Source: Vicinamibacteria bacterium (lineage in GTDB: Bacteria; Acidobacteriota; Vicinamibacteria; Vicinamibacterales; UBA8438). Taken from it: 64,000 nucleotides of DNA. A program made the translations under genes and the position numbers. Under the pieces are notes generated by a model. That model saw only the letters and a list, made by a program, of their open reading frames with translations, had not been told where the DNA came from and did no database searches. Of this stretch, positions 50,120 through 59,819 are shown in pieces. Where the stretch lies: positions 1-64,000 of the forward strand of contig JAJEEU010000093.1 in assembly GCA_022820825.1 (NCBI GenBank), read 5' to 3'. The first letter of the stretch is position 1; every line of letters begins with the position of its first letter.

Positions 50120-51952
50120 ATGAAACTGCGCACCCGGCTGTTCCTGGCGGCGTTCGGCATCGCAACGGTCGCGCTGCTGCTGGCCGGCGCGCTGGTGACG
50201 CTGTCGCTGCAGCGCCAGTTCCTCGACCGCGTCGAGTCGGAGCTGGTGGCCCAGACGCGGCTCGTGGCCGATCTGGTCGCGCGCCGCGCCGCGACGCCCA
50301 CCGTGGCCGAGCTCGACGCCGAGGCCGACGCGCTCGGTCTCGACCTTGGCGCGCGCGTCACCCTCATCGCGCCCGACGGCGCTGTTCTGGGCGACTCTGC
50401 CGAGGACGGCGCCGGCCTGGCGGCCATGGAGAATCACGGTTCCCGCCCGGAGATCGTGGCCGCCCGCGAGCGCGGCATCGGCCTGACCCGCCGCTTCAGC
50501 ACGACCGTCGAGCGCGACTTCCTGTACGTGGCGCTGCCGGTGGCCCATCCGGCCGTGGCCTTCGCCCGCCTGGCGCTGCCGTTGACGGTCATCGACGAGC
50601 AGGCGGCGTCGGTGCGGCGCGCGACGGGGATCGGCATCCTGCTCGCGCTGGTGGGCGCCCTGATCCTCGCCTGGGTGACGTCCACCGCCATGAGCCGGCG
50701 CGTGGCCGTAATCGCGGCGGTCGCGCGGCGCTATGCCGAGGGGGATCTCAGCCGCCCGCTGCGCGGCTACGGCGACGACGAGATAGGCACGGTCGCCCGC
50801 GCGCTGGACGCGTCCGTGCACGAGCTCGGACGGCGCCTCGACGAGCTGTCGCGGCACCGGGTGCTCACCGACGCCATTCTCTCGAGCATGGCGGAGGGGG
50901 TGCTGGTCGTGGACAACCGGGGCCAGGTCCGGATGGCGAACGATACCGTGCGCACGATGCTCGGCTTCGAGACGTCGCCGGTCGGACGCCATTACGTCGA
51001 GCTGATCCGCCACCCGGACATCGCCGGCCAGATCGCGGCGGCGCTCGATCACGGCGAATCGTCGCGGCGCGAGGTCACGCTGAACACCGATCCGCCGCTG
51101 GTGCTGCTGGCCGGCACGGCGGCCCTGGAGCCGGCGGAGGGCGACGCCGGCCGGCAGGGCGCGGCGGTCGTGCTGCACGACATGAGCAAGTTCCGGCAGG
51201 CGGAGCAGGTCCGGCAGGATTTCGTGGCGAACGTCTCCCACGAGCTGCGCACGCCGCTCACGGCCGTCCGTGCGGCGGTAGACGCCCTGATGGACGGCGC
51301 CGGCAAGGCGGACAACCGTTTGTTCATCGACATCATCGACCGGCACACCAGCCGCATGGACCGGCTGGTCAGCGATCTGCTGCGGCTGGCGCGCCTCGAC
51401 GCCGGCCAGGAAACGCTTGGCGTCGTGACGTTTCCGGCGGACGCGCTGTTCGAGGCCGTCGAGACCGAGCTGCTCCCGCTGATCGAGGAGCGGCGCATAC
51501 GGGTAACCCGGCGCATCGCCCCGCTGGCCGCCGAGATCACGGCGGACCAGGCCAAGCTGCACGACGTGGTCAAGAACCTGCTGGAGAACGCCATCCGCTA
51601 CGCGCCCGCCGACAGCCGGGTAGTGCTCGGCACGGAGCCGCAGGATCAGGCCGTGCTGCTCACCGTGAGGGACCGCGGTCCGGGGATCCCGTCCGCGGAG
51701 CTGAAGCGCGTCTTCGAGCGTTTCTACCGTGTCGAGCAGTCGCGGTCCAGGGATCCGGGCGGGACCGGGCTCGGCCTGGCCATCGTCAAGCACCTGGTCG
51801 GCCTGCACGGCGGCGTCGTGACCGCCGCCAACCGGCCGCGCGGCGGGGCGGTGTTCACCGTGCGGCTGCCGCAGCCGGAGCGACCGGTTGCCTCGGCATC
51901 CGAGGAGGCTGCCGAGGAAGCACCGGCGGACGTCAGCCAGGCCGCAAGTTAG
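50120..51952 (+). CDS. phoR: Sensor histidine kinase PhoR
   Basis: The 610-residue protein has membrane helices at about 10-30 and 175-195, with a periplasmic sensor part between them. A HAMP domain (SRRVAVIAAVARRYAEGDLS) and a PAS domain (LTDAILSSMAEGVLVVDNRG) follow, then HisKA with the phosphorylated His in VSHELRTPL, and the ATPase with NLLENAIRYAP, DRGPGIP and GTGLGLAIV. It phosphorylates PhoB under phosphate limitation. It ends convergently with rdgB, overlapping by 20 bp. Confidence 0.92.
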   Translation: MKLRTRLFLAAFGIATVALLLAGALVTLSLQRQFLDRVESELVAQTRLVADLVARRAATPTVAELDAEADALGLDLGARVTLIAPDGAVLGDSAEDGAGLAAMENHGSRPEIVAARERGIGLTRRFSTTVERDFLYVALPVAHPAVAFARLALPLTVIDEQAASVRRATGIGILLALVGALILAWVTSTAMSRRVAVIAAVARRYAEGDLSRPLRGYGDDEIGTVARALDASVHELGRRLDELSRHRVLTDAILSSMAEGVLVVDNRGQVRMANDTVRTMLGFETSPVGRHYVELIRHPDIAGQIAAALDHGESSRREVTLNTDPPLVLLAGTAALEPAEGDAGRQGAAVVLHDMSKFRQAEQVRQDFVANVSHELRTPLTAVRAAVDALMDGAGKADNRLFIDIIDRHTSRMDRLVSDLLRLARLDAGQETLGVVTFPADALFEAVETELLPLIEERRIRVTRRIAPLAAEITADQAKLHDVVKNLLENAIRYAPADSRVVLGTEPQDQAVLLTVRDRGPGIPSAELKRVFERFYRVEQSRSRDPGGTGLGLAIVKHLVGLHGGVVTAANRPRGGAVFTVRLPQPERPVASASEEAAEEAPADVSQAAS

Positions 51953-52526
51953 TTGCCATGTGGTCGCGGAGGGCGCGGAACGCGCGGCCGCGGTGGCTGA
52001 TGGCCGCCTTGTCCGCGGGCTGGAGCTCGCCGAACGTCGATCCGCGCGGGGGGTAGTAGAAGATCGGGTCGTAGCCGAACCCGGCGGCGCCGGCCGGCGC
52101 CGGGGCGATTTCTCCCTCGACCACGCCGCGGGTCTCGAACACGATGCGCCCGCCGTCCGCCAGCGCCAGCGCACAGACGAAGCGCGCGGTGCTGGTCCGG
52201 GCGCCCCGCTTGCGGAGCGCCCCGTAGATCGCGGCGAACTTCTCGGGATAGCTGGCGCCGTTGTAGCGCGCCGACCGCACGCCGGGCGCGCCGTCGAGCG
52301 CGTCGATTTCCAGCCCCGAGTCGTCCGCGACCGCCGCGCGGCCGGTCTGCCGGTTGTAGGCGAGCGCCTTCAGTCGCGCGTTGTCGGCGAACGTGGCGCC
52401 GGTCTCCTCCGGCGCCTCCACGCCGGGATGGTCGGCCAGCGTGTCCACGCGCAGCGGGAGCCCGGCCAGCAATGCCCGGATCTCGGCCGCCTTGTGGCGG
52501 TTGGTCGTGGCGATCAGCAGGTGCAT
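51933..52526 (-). CDS. rdgB: XTP/dITP diphosphatase (RdgB/HAM1)
   Basis: The 197-residue enzyme removes non-canonical purine triphosphates. Conserved parts are ATTNRHKAAEIRALL, ETGATFADNARLKA, VADDSGLEIDALDGAPGVRS and GFGYDPIFYYP. It is the last gene of amidase-GerMN-rph-rdgB; its ATG overlaps the rph stop by one base. The 3' end overlaps phoR from the opposite strand. Confidence 0.93.
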   Translation of the reverse strand: MHLLIATTNRHKAAEIRALLAGLPLRVDTLADHPGVEAPEETGATFADNARLKALAYNRQTGRAAVADDSGLEIDALDGAPGVRSARYNGASYPEKFAAIYGALRKRGARTSTARFVCALALADGGRIVFETRGVVEGEIAPAPAGAAGFGYDPIFYYPPRGSTFGELQPADKAAISHRGRAFRALRDHMATNLRPG

Positions 52527-53290
52527 TACCGCCGCGCGGACAGGATGTCGCCGACGATCGCGCGCTGCCGATCGATGAGTCGGGCGATCGCGCTGTCGGC
52601 CAGTCGCAGCAACTCGTCCAGCGCGCCCTGGTCGAACGGCGCGCCCTCGGCCGTCCCCTGCACCTCGATGAAGCGGCCGTTGCCGGTCTTGACGACGTTC
52701 ATGTCGACGTCGGCCGCCGCATCCTCCTCGTAGGCCAGGTCCACCAGCGGCATCCCGCCCACTATGCCGACGCTGATGGCCGCCACGTAGTCTTCCACCG
52801 GCACGGCCGCCAGCGCGCCCGCCGCGCGCAGCTTGTCGAGCGCCAGCACCATGGCGACGAAGCCCCCCGTGATCGACGCGGTGCGCGTGCCGCCGTCCGC
52901 CTGGATTACGTCGCAGTCGATCCAGATCGTCCGTTCTCCGAGCCGGTCGAGCCGCGTCACGGCGCGCAGGGAGCGCCCGATCAGCCGCTGGATCTCCTGC
53001 GTGCGGCCGCCCACCCGGCCGGCCGCCGCTTCACGCGTGCTGCGTGTCGTCGTGGCGCGCGGCAGCATCCCGTACTCGGCCGTCACCCACCCCTTGCCGC
53101 TGCCCCGGAGGAACTGCGGCACCCGATCCTCGACGCTGGCTGTGCAGATGATGCGGGTGCGGCCGGCCTCGATCAGCACCGAGCCCTCGGCGTGCATCGA
53201 GCAGCCGGGGGTCAGCGTCAGCGGCCGCAGATCGTCCGGGCCGCGGTCGGCGCCGCGCGGATTCGCCGGCGGCGCGTGTTGGCGGGTCAT
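52526..53290 (-). CDS. rph: Ribonuclease PH
   Basis: The 254-residue 3'-5' phosphorolytic exoribonuclease trims tRNA 3' ends. Landmarks are [35 protein letters not shown]-rich [38 protein letters not shown] and [15 protein letters not shown] at 53290 overlaps the upstream stop by 4 bp (ATGA). Confidence 0.95.
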   Translation of the reverse strand: MTRQHAPPANPRGADRGPDDLRPLTLTPGCSMHAEGSVLIEAGRTRIICTASVEDRVPQFLRGSGKGWVTAEYGMLPRATTTRSTREAAAGRVGGRTQEIQRLIGRSLRAVTRLDRLGERTIWIDCDVIQADGGTRTASITGGFVAMVLALDKLRAAGALAAVPVEDYVAAISVGIVGGMPLVDLAYEEDAAADVDMNVVKTGNGRFIEVQGTAEGAPFDQGALDELLRLADSAIARLIDRQRAIVGDILSARR

Positions 53291-53940
53291 GAGGCGCCCT
53301 CGCGCGCCGCCAGCTCTACGGCCGGATCTTCCGGCGCTACCCAGTTGAGGTTCAGGCCGAGCGGCCGCCGCAGGTCGACGTGGCCGGTCAGCGTGTCCAC
53401 TTCCCGTCCCTCGATCAGGATCTGCACCGCGTCGATCGCGTCTACGTTGAGCGCCAGCGCGTTGACGAGCGCATAGACGGTGAACAGCTCGTCGAGCGAG
53501 CCTCCGGGGTGCCCGTCCGACGCATGCCGGGACAGGTCCACGAATGCGTCTCCGTCCGGCGTCAGGTAGATCGTGCGCAAGGCCGTTCCCGCGGGGAAGG
53601 GGGAGAACAGCGGCGGCTCGGGCGGCTCCAGTTGCCGCTCCACGATGAGCCGCGCGCGCACCAGCGACGTATCGGCCGCGGGTACGGGCACCGGCCGGCT
53701 GACCAGTGCGGTGCCCTCCTCGTCGATGTAGAACAGCAGCACCGTGCTCGCGGGCGACGGGCCGCCGCGGTCGCCGCCGCCGGCCGCGTCCACCGGATCC
53801 GGTGCGCCGGACGGACCCCGGGGAAGCAGGGTATAGGCCGCCCACAGGCCGGCCAGCAGGACGGCCACGGCCAGCAGGACGTACAGCGCGCGCCGCCCGC
53901 GCTGCCGGCGTCTCCGGCGGGAACGCGTTGCGGGGGTCAC
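53287..53940 (-). CDS. GerMN domain membrane-anchored protein
   Basis: The 217-residue protein has a strongly basic N-terminus and one helix ([20 protein letters not shown]). The extracytoplasmic part is a GerMN domain ([68 protein letters not shown]). Such domains are found with cell-wall amidases. Its gene is coupled by ATGA overlaps to both neighbours, consistent with a peptidoglycan-related role. Confidence 0.82.
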   Translation of the reverse strand: MTPATRSRRRRRQRGRRALYVLLAVAVLLAGLWAAYTLLPRGPSGAPDPVDAAGGGDRGGPSPASTVLLFYIDEEGTALVSRPVPVPAADTSLVRARLIVERQLEPPEPPLFSPFPAGTALRTIYLTPDGDAFVDLSRHASDGHPGGSLDELFTVYALVNALALNVDAIDAVQILIEGREVDTLTGHVDLRRPLGLNLNWVAPEDPAVELAAREGAS

Positions 53941-55535
53941 GGCTCGCGTACCCGCGACACCGCGCCCGCCGCGCGTCCCGGCGCGGCAAGGCGGGGCGCG
54001 AACTGCCGCGCGCGGCCGAGGTCCTCGCTGTAGCGGCGGATGCCCGTCACGATTGCATCCACGAGGTCGGCCTGGAACAGGGCGCTAGCGAGGCGTTCTT
54101 CCTCGTCCTCGTCGGCGAGGGAGCCCAGCTCCACCAGCACCGCCGGCATGTTGGCGCCCACCAGCACGCGCAGCGGCGCCTGGTGCGCGGGGCGCGGGCT
54201 CAACGCGACGCGGCGTCCGAGCTCCTCTTCCAGCATGCCGGCCAGGCGGCCCGATTGGCCGACGTAACGTATCTGCGCCATGTCCCAGCGGACCAGGTCG
54301 ATCTCGCGGCTGCCCCCGCCGACGATGGGGACGGGCTCGATCCGGCGGTCGGCAATCTCGCGCGCCTCGGCCCCGTACTCGTCGATGCCCAGGTAGTACA
54401 CGGCGGTGCCCGCCGCCGCCGGCCGCGGGGAGGCGTTCACGTGCAGGCTGATGAACACGTCGGCCTTGTTGTTGTTCGCGATGGCGGCGCGCGTGTCGGG
54501 CGCCACCGCCTCGTCGCGCTCGCGGGTCAGGATGACGCGCAGCCCGATCCGGCTCTCGATGGCGTCGCGCAACTGGCGCGCGATGGCGAGGGTGACGTCC
54601 TTTTCGAGCGTCCCCGATACGCCGCTGCTGCCGTGGTCGTCGCCGCCGTGTCCCGGATCGATGACGGCCAGGCGCACGGCGGGTCCGGTCGAGAACTCCG
54701 GCAGCAGATCCGTCCGCGCGGGGAGCGGCCGCGGGGCAGCCGGGTCCTCGGCCGGAGCGGGAGCAGGCGCCGCGGCGGGTACGGCCCGGCGCGCCAGCAG
54801 GTCGATCCGCAGCGTAGCGCCGCCGCCTGGTCCATCCTCGCGCGTCACGTCGTACGAGTCGACCTCCGGGCCGAGATCCAGCGTCACGCCCGCGGCGTCC
54901 GCCGCCAGGCCGAAGCGCGTCGCGAGACCGCCGCGCAGCTCCGGCGCCCGTTCCAGGTCGATGGCGTCCGCATCGAAGGCGATTGCGAGCCGCCCGCCCT
55001 CGGACGCGACCGTGTGCGCCGCCGCGGGCGTCAACTCCAGGCTCAGCCGGCCGCGCTCCGGGCCGGCGCGGTACGCCGCCGATACGCGCGGCACGCGGAC
55101 GTCGCCGACGAGCAGCAGCCTGCTTCCGGCGCGGAATTCGAGCGGCTGCCCGGAGACCGGGCCGAGCGCGCGGGTGAGCAGGTCGAGCGGCACCAGCCAG
55201 CGGCCGCCGTCCCGCCGCGGCGCCGCGCGCAGCGACACGAGGCGTCCGTCCACGGATGCGATCTGCTGCCCCGGCGTCATGATCAGCACGCCGCCGCCGC
55301 CGGTCGCCGACAGGGTGCCGGCGCGCGAGTCTTCGCGGACGTCGAGGCGCAGCAGGCGGGCCAGGTCGTCCAGGGCGAGCATCTGCGCGCCGTCCGCGGC
55401 GACGACTGCGATACGCTCGCGCCCGGCCGGCGAGATTACGGTAACGGCGTCGGAGTCCGCCTGGGCGCGCGCCGGCGCGGCGCCCGCGGCGGCGGCTAGC
55501 GCCAGGGCGAGCAGCGTGGCGAGCGGGCGTCCCAT
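53937..55535 (-). CDS. N-acetylmuramoyl-L-alanine amidase (Amidase_3) with AMIN-like N-terminal domains
   Basis: The 532-residue secreted amidase has a signal peptide ending APARAQ. The N-terminal part (about 30-130) resembles a copper-amine-oxidase N-like domain, followed by an AMIN-like region (about 140-250) and the catalytic Amidase_3 domain with [12 protein letters not shown], a conserved Glu in [17 protein letters not shown] and [10 protein letters not shown]. It removes stem peptides from glycan strands in cell separation. ATG at 55535 is chosen at the signal peptide; the open frame above it runs through repeat A5. Confidence 0.9.
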   Translation of the reverse strand: MGRPLATLLALALAAAAGAAPARAQADSDAVTVISPAGRERIAVVAADGAQMLALDDLARLLRLDVREDSRAGTLSATGGGGVLIMTPGQQIASVDGRLVSLRAAPRRDGGRWLVPLDLLTRALGPVSGQPLEFRAGSRLLLVGDVRVPRVSAAYRAGPERGRLSLELTPAAAHTVASEGGRLAIAFDADAIDLERAPELRGGLATRFGLAADAAGVTLDLGPEVDSYDVTREDGPGGGATLRIDLLARRAVPAAAPAPAPAEDPAAPRPLPARTDLLPEFSTGPAVRLAVIDPGHGGDDHGSSGVSGTLEKDVTLAIARQLRDAIESRIGLRVILTRERDEAVAPDTRAAIANNNKADVFISLHVNASPRPAAAGTAVYYLGIDEYGAEAREIADRRIEPVPIVGGGSREIDLVRWDMAQIRYVGQSGRLAGMLEEELGRRVALSPRPAHQAPLRVLVGANMPAVLVELGSLADEDEEERLASALFQADLVDAIVTGIRRYSEDLGRARQFAPRLAAPGRAAGAVSRVREP

Positions 55536-55558
55536 GTTGCGCGGGCGGTCAGCATTAC

Positions 55559-55660
55559 TAGATGGGGGCTGCGCCCCCAGGCCCCCGGCAAGCCCTTGCG
55601 GGGACCCCATAGTCCCGCGCCGGGCTTGCCGGGCCGCGCCGTGCGCGGCCTGCGGACGAC
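55559..55660. repeat. Repeat family A copy A5
   Basis: The first hairpin is one pair longer (GGGGGCTGCGCCCCC), changed on both arms. The central stem is CCCGGCAAGCCC/GGGCTTGCCGGG as in A2, with an inner GCGGGG/TCCCGC; the GGCCGCGC/GCGCGGCC hairpin is kept. It lies 23 bp upstream of the amidase start. Confidence 0.8.
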
Positions 55661-55686
55661 TTGTCAAGCGATGATAACACTCTGCT

Positions 55687-55711
55687 GAAGGCTGGTGAGA
55701 CGCGCGGGCTA
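55687..55711. repeat. Terminal fragment of repeat family C (C3)
   Basis: GAAGGCTGGTGAGACGCGCG followed by GGCTA matches the right end of C1. It lies 5 bp before the ATG of the DUF218 gene. Confidence 0.6.
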
Positions 55712-55716
55712 CTGGT

Positions 55717-56346
55717 ATGGTGGGCGCCGTGCTCGGCGTCCGGCTGCTGCAGCCGCTCTGGGAATATCTCGCGGTGTCGGAGGCGCCGCGTCCGGCGGAT
55801 GTCGTCTTCGTATTCGGATCGGCGGACATGGCGGTGCCGGACCATGCCGCGCGCCTATACCACGCCGGGCATGCCCCCCGCGTGCTCGTCAGCGGCAGCT
55901 TCGGGCGCCTGACCCGCGACGTGTTCGACATGCCGGAGGCGTACGTGTTCAGGGACCGGCTCGCCGCCGCCGGCGTGCCCGTGGAGGCCGTCATCGCGGA
56001 GCCGGCCGCGGCCAGCACGCTGGAGAACGTGCGCTTCGGCATGCGGGTGCTTGCGGATCGCGGGCATCAGCCGCGCTCGGCGCTGCTGGTGGCAAAGGGG
56101 TTCGCATTGCGCCGCTGCGTCGCCACGTTCGCGCGGCAGCATCCGGAGGTCCTGGTGCATCCGTGCCGGCCCGAGGCCTCGCTCGAGACGGCGTTCGACC
56201 GCAGCCTGCCGGCGTTCGCGGCGCGCCTCGTGGCGGAGCTGGACCGGCTCGAGCGCTACGCCGCGCAGGGCGACATAGAACCGCAGCAGATTCCGCCCGC
56301 CGTGCGCGCCGCAGCCCGCCGCATAACCGACGTGCTGGGCGGGTGA
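55717..56346 (+). CDS. DUF218/YdcF family protein
   Basis: The 209-residue protein has the DUF218 pattern: ADVVFVFGSADMAVPDHAARL at the N-terminus, a conserved acidic/Ser site in AAASTLENVRFGMRVL, and ALLVAKGFALRRC. Members such as YdcF and SanA are membrane-linked and act in envelope biology, possibly binding nucleotides. The N-terminus here is short and only weakly hydrophobic. The start ATG follows the end of a repeat C fragment. Confidence 0.75.
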   Translation: MVGAVLGVRLLQPLWEYLAVSEAPRPADVVFVFGSADMAVPDHAARLYHAGHAPRVLVSGSFGRLTRDVFDMPEAYVFRDRLAAAGVPVEAVIAEPAAASTLENVRFGMRVLADRGHQPRSALLVAKGFALRRCVATFARQHPEVLVHPCRPEASLETAFDRSLPAFAARLVAELDRLERYAAQGDIEPQQIPPAVRAAARRITDVLGG

Positions 56347-56352
56347 TATACT
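56347..56352 (+). promoter_or_regulatory. Possible -10 box for the secreted hydrolase gene
   Basis: TATACT lies directly after the DUF218 stop codon. It is followed by a GGAGG ribosome binding site (56400-56404) and the ATG at 56410. No -35 box is recognised. Confidence 0.3.
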
Positions 56353-56409
56353 CCCGCCGCTTACATCCTTGACGGTTCTCGTCGATTCCCGATCATCCTG
56401 GAGGTTCCG

Positions 56410-57132
56410 ATGCGGTCACTGGTTCTGAGTCTCGCCCTCGTTCTGGCCGCCGCGCCGGCCGCGCTCGCCGCCGGCGACGCCGTGGACATCGCGAGCGCCG
56501 ACGGCACGGTGCTCAAGGGCAGCTACTACGATCCCGGCCGGCCCGGGCCCGGCATGCTGCTGGTGCACCAGTGCAACATGGACCGCACCTCGTGGGAGAG
56601 CCTGGCCGGCAGCCTCGTGGACGCGGGCGTCCATGTGCTGACCTTCGACCTGCGCGGGTTCGGTGAGACGCCGGGCGAGGGTCTCGTAGCGCCCGACTCG
56701 TTTCCGCGGCTGATGCAGCAGTCGCCCCCGGACGTCGACGCGGCGTACGCGTTCCTCCTGAATCAGGACGGCGTGGACGCGTCACGCATCGGCGTGGGCG
56801 GCGCGAGCTGCGGCGTGGCGCTGACCTCCGATCTCGCCGTGCGCAATCCGGACGTCAAGGCGTTCCTCGCGCTGTCCGGCTTCCCCAGCGATGCCGCGAA
56901 GGCGCACATCGCACACACGCCCGGTCTGGCCATGTTCGGCGCCGCGGCGGACGCCGACGACCTGACGCCCGGCGTGCACGAGGTGATCAAGGCCACGGTG
57001 GACGGGTCGACCCATCCGAAATCGATGGTCAAGATTTACGGCGGCACCGAGCACGGCCTGCCGATGTTCCCGAAGAACCCCGACCTGGAGCCCGCCATCG
57101 TCGACTGGCTCAAGGGGCAGTTGCTCGACTAG
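56410..57132 (+). CDS. Secreted alpha/beta hydrolase
   Basis: The 240-residue protein has a signal peptide ending ALAAGDA. Alpha/beta hydrolase landmarks are MLLVHQCNMDRTSW, FDLRGFGET, the nucleophile elbow GGASCGVAL (Ser in GASCG) and a C-terminal His in GGTEHGLPMF. It resembles dienelactone-hydrolase-like esterases. The substrate is unknown. Good GGAGG ribosome binding site. Confidence 0.78.
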   Translation: MRSLVLSLALVLAAAPAALAAGDAVDIASADGTVLKGSYYDPGRPGPGMLLVHQCNMDRTSWESLAGSLVDAGVHVLTFDLRGFGETPGEGLVAPDSFPRLMQQSPPDVDAAYAFLLNQDGVDASRIGVGGASCGVALTSDLAVRNPDVKAFLALSGFPSDAAKAHIAHTPGLAMFGAAADADDLTPGVHEVIKATVDGSTHPKSMVKIYGGTEHGLPMFPKNPDLEPAIVDWLKGQLLD

Positions 57133-57142
57133 CCCGCGACGC

Positions 57143-58543
57143 TCATGCAGCCCGCGGCCGGCGGAGTCTGACGGCGGCGGCGGCGGCGCAACCGAGCGCG
57201 GCGCCCGCGAGGCCCCACATGGCCGGGGTGAGCCCGGCGAATCCGGCCCCGCCGCTCGCGAGCTGTACCAGCGTGGCGAGCGACACGCCGCCGGACATGG
57301 CGGCGAGCGCCTCGGCCGCGCCGGCCCGCCGCCAGTACAGCCCGGCAATCACCGGCACGAACAGGCTGACGCTCAGCAGCGTGTAGAAGAACGCCAGCAC
57401 GCCGGCGATCGACTCTGCGGCTATCGCGAGGCCGGTTCCCAGCACGCCGCCGGCGACCGCCGCGTAGCGCGCGACGCGCAGCACCTCCGCGCTGCCGGCC
57501 GCCGGCCGCACGAACCGCTTGTACAGGTCGCGGGAGAGCGACGTGGCCAGCATGAACAGGATCACGTCGGCCGAGCTCACCTCGGCGGAGAACAGCGCGG
57601 CGAGGCCGAAGGCGCCCACCACCGGCGGCACCGTCTCCATGAGCAGGACCGGCAGCGCCAGGTCCTGGTTCGCCAGCCCGGGATGCGCCGCGCGGGCGAT
57701 CATGCCGAGCAGCGGCGGCCCGACGGCGAACAGCAGCAGCACCACCGCGTTCAGTCCGACGCCGGTGCGCACCGCGGCGTCGTCGCGGGCGCCGTAGACC
57801 TTCTGCAGCAGGCCGGGCGAGACGACGAAGGACGGTCCGAGCATGGCCAGGTAGAACCAGCCCGAGCCGCCGCCCTGCCAGGGATTCCAGTAGCCCTCCA
57901 GGTCTGCCGTGGCGGTCATCACCTGCCCCACGCCGCCCGCTTCGACCAGCGCCAGCGGCAGCACGACGGCGAACCCGGCGAGCAGCACCGCGAGCTGCAC
58001 CACGTTCACCCACGCGGCGGTGAGCAGGCCGCCGGCCGTGAAATACACCGTGACGACCAGCCCGCCGAGGACACAGCCGGCCCAGCGGTCCATCCCGGTC
58101 ACCACGTTCAGCACCCAGCCGATGGCGAGCAGTTGCCCGGCCAGGATCGCCAGCGTGCCGATCCAGAGCAGCACGGCCACCGCCGCGCGCACGCCGCTGC
58201 TGTAGCGGTGCTCCAGGTAGTCGCCGACCGTTTCGAGCTGATGCCGCGCGGCGATGCGGCGGATGTGCGGTCCGATCCACAGCGCCAGCACGATCGAGCC
58301 GATCCCGGCCGAGCCTACCCACCACCAGGCGCTCAGGCCGTCGCGGTAGCCGAGCGCGGCGGCGTTCACCGTGGACCCCGCGCCGATGTTCGACGCCAGG
58401 ACGGTGGAGAAGAGGAGCAGCGGGCCGAGCCGGCGTCCGGCGACGAAGAAGTCGCCGGCCGTCCGCGAGCGGCGGCCGGCCCACAGGCCGAAGCCCATGA
58501 GCAGCGCCGCGTACGCCACCAGCACGCCCAGGTGCAGCGTCAT
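57143..58543 (-). CDS. Sodium:solute symporter (SSF family)
   Basis: The 466-residue protein has about 13 hydrophobic segments. SSF features include AGRRLGPLLLFSTVLASNIG, VNAAALGYRDGLSAWWW, HQLETVGDYLEHRYSS, FTAGGLLTAAWVNVVQ and the Na-site Ser region FSAEVSSADVILFMLATSLS. It imports a small organic solute with Na+. Its ATG overlaps the upstream hydrolase stop by 4 bp, so the transporter and hydrolase are probably one functional unit. Confidence 0.9.
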   Translation of the reverse strand: MTLHLGVLVAYAALLMGFGLWAGRRSRTAGDFFVAGRRLGPLLLFSTVLASNIGAGSTVNAAALGYRDGLSAWWWVGSAGIGSIVLALWIGPHIRRIAARHQLETVGDYLEHRYSSGVRAAVAVLLWIGTLAILAGQLLAIGWVLNVVTGMDRWAGCVLGGLVVTVYFTAGGLLTAAWVNVVQLAVLLAGFAVVLPLALVEAGGVGQVMTATADLEGYWNPWQGGGSGWFYLAMLGPSFVVSPGLLQKVYGARDDAAVRTGVGLNAVVLLLFAVGPPLLGMIARAAHPGLANQDLALPVLLMETVPPVVGAFGLAALFSAEVSSADVILFMLATSLSRDLYKRFVRPAAGSAEVLRVARYAAVAGGVLGTGLAIAAESIAGVLAFFYTLLSVSLFVPVIAGLYWRRAGAAEALAAMSGGVSLATLVQLASGGAGFAGLTPAMWGLAGAALGCAAAAAVRLRRPRAA

Positions 58544-59739
58544 GGCGGACTCGCGGCCGCCCCGTGCAGGACGGCGCCCAGGAAGCGCTCCACCGCGTAC
58601 GTGCTGACCTGGCCGCACGGCCCGCTGAAGGCGTAGTCGCACGCGTGCGTGGCCCAGGGCATGCGCACGACGGCGTGCCGCACGCCCGCGTCGATCAGCC
58701 GGGAGCTGACGAACTCCGCGTGGAACGGCGAGACGTGCTCGTCCCGCAGGCCCTGGATGAACAGCGTGGGCGGCGACTCGGGCGTCACGAACCGCGAAGG
58801 CTCGGCGGCATAGTACTGCTCGCCGTGCGTGCTCGGGGGGCCGCCCAGGTAGGTCTCCAGCAGCCCCGACGAGTCGACCACGCCCGGCCTGGCCGGGTTG
58901 TCGTAGCCCCAGCGCAGGGCGAACGGTCCGTAGTACGAGACCACGCCGCGGATGGCCGGATCGGACGCGGTGTAGGCCGCCAGCACGGCGATCTGGGCGC
59001 CGGCCGAGCGGCCGAGCAGCGCGATCCGCCGCGGGTCGAGGCTGTGGGTATGGGCCAGGTCCTGCACGTAGCGGATGGCGGCGGTCACGTCTTCCTGCGC
59101 CGCCGGGAAGCGCCACCGCGGGGCCAGGCGGTAGGCGATGCTCGCCACGACGTAGCCGCGCGACGCGAGATACTCGTACAGCTCCGGCAGGTCGCGCTTG
59201 CCGCCGCCGACCCAGCCGCCGCCGTGGATCGCGATGACGACGGGTAGTGTCCCTGCGGCGAACGCCGGCCGGTAGAGGTCGAGCGTAAGCTGCTCGTTCT
59301 CCACGACGGCGTAGACGTGCTCGTCGACGACGACGTCGTCCGAAGACACGCCGAACAGCAGGTCGGCCAGCACCAGCGGGGCCGGCCGCGGCGGCTGGAC
59401 GGTGGGGGCGCTTGCGGGCGGCGGACCGAACGCGCTGTCCAGCGCCGCCGGCAGCGTGGCGTTGAGCGCGCGCGCGCGGACCACCGGGGACAGGAGCAGC
59501 AGGATCCCGAGCCCGGCCGCGAGCGCCCCGGCAGCGTCGGTCCGCGACCGCCGCCAGCCCGGCAGCAGCAGCAGCGCCAGCACCGCCAGCCAGTGCCCCC
59601 ATTCGCTCAGGATGATGCTGGCCTGCCAGAGCACGCTCGTGGGCTGGGGAGCCACCGCGATCACCCCGGCGGCGGCAACGCATGCGCCGCAGATGATCCG
59701 GCCGACGGCTCCTGGACCGGGAAGCCCGCTCCCTGTCAT
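58540..59739 (-). CDS. Membrane-anchored alpha/beta hydrolase (HSL/esterase-like)
   Basis: The 399-residue protein has about three N-terminal membrane helices (residues 12-90), then an extracytoplasmic esterase domain with the oxyanion motif HGGGWVGG, nucleophile elbow GRSAG, and acid/His in FIQGLRDEHV and WATHACD. It looks like a carboxylesterase. It is coupled to the SSF symporter by an ATGA overlap, which suggests that the product of hydrolysis is imported. Confidence 0.82.
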   Translation of the reverse strand: MTGSGLPGPGAVGRIICGACVAAAGVIAVAPQPTSVLWQASIILSEWGHWLAVLALLLLPGWRRSRTDAAGALAAGLGILLLLSPVVRARALNATLPAALDSAFGPPPASAPTVQPPRPAPLVLADLLFGVSSDDVVVDEHVYAVVENEQLTLDLYRPAFAAGTLPVVIAIHGGGWVGGGKRDLPELYEYLASRGYVVASIAYRLAPRWRFPAAQEDVTAAIRYVQDLAHTHSLDPRRIALLGRSAGAQIAVLAAYTASDPAIRGVVSYYGPFALRWGYDNPARPGVVDSSGLLETYLGGPPSTHGEQYYAAEPSRFVTPESPPTLFIQGLRDEHVSPFHAEFVSSRLIDAGVRHAVVRMPWATHACDYAFSGPCGQVSTYAVERFLGAVLHGAAASPP

Positions 59740-59819
59740 GATGTGCTGTTTGCCGGCGCGGGGGAGCGCCGCAGACTGCTATGGTACCATTCGGGATTTC
59801 GGGAAAGGAGCCAGCCGCA

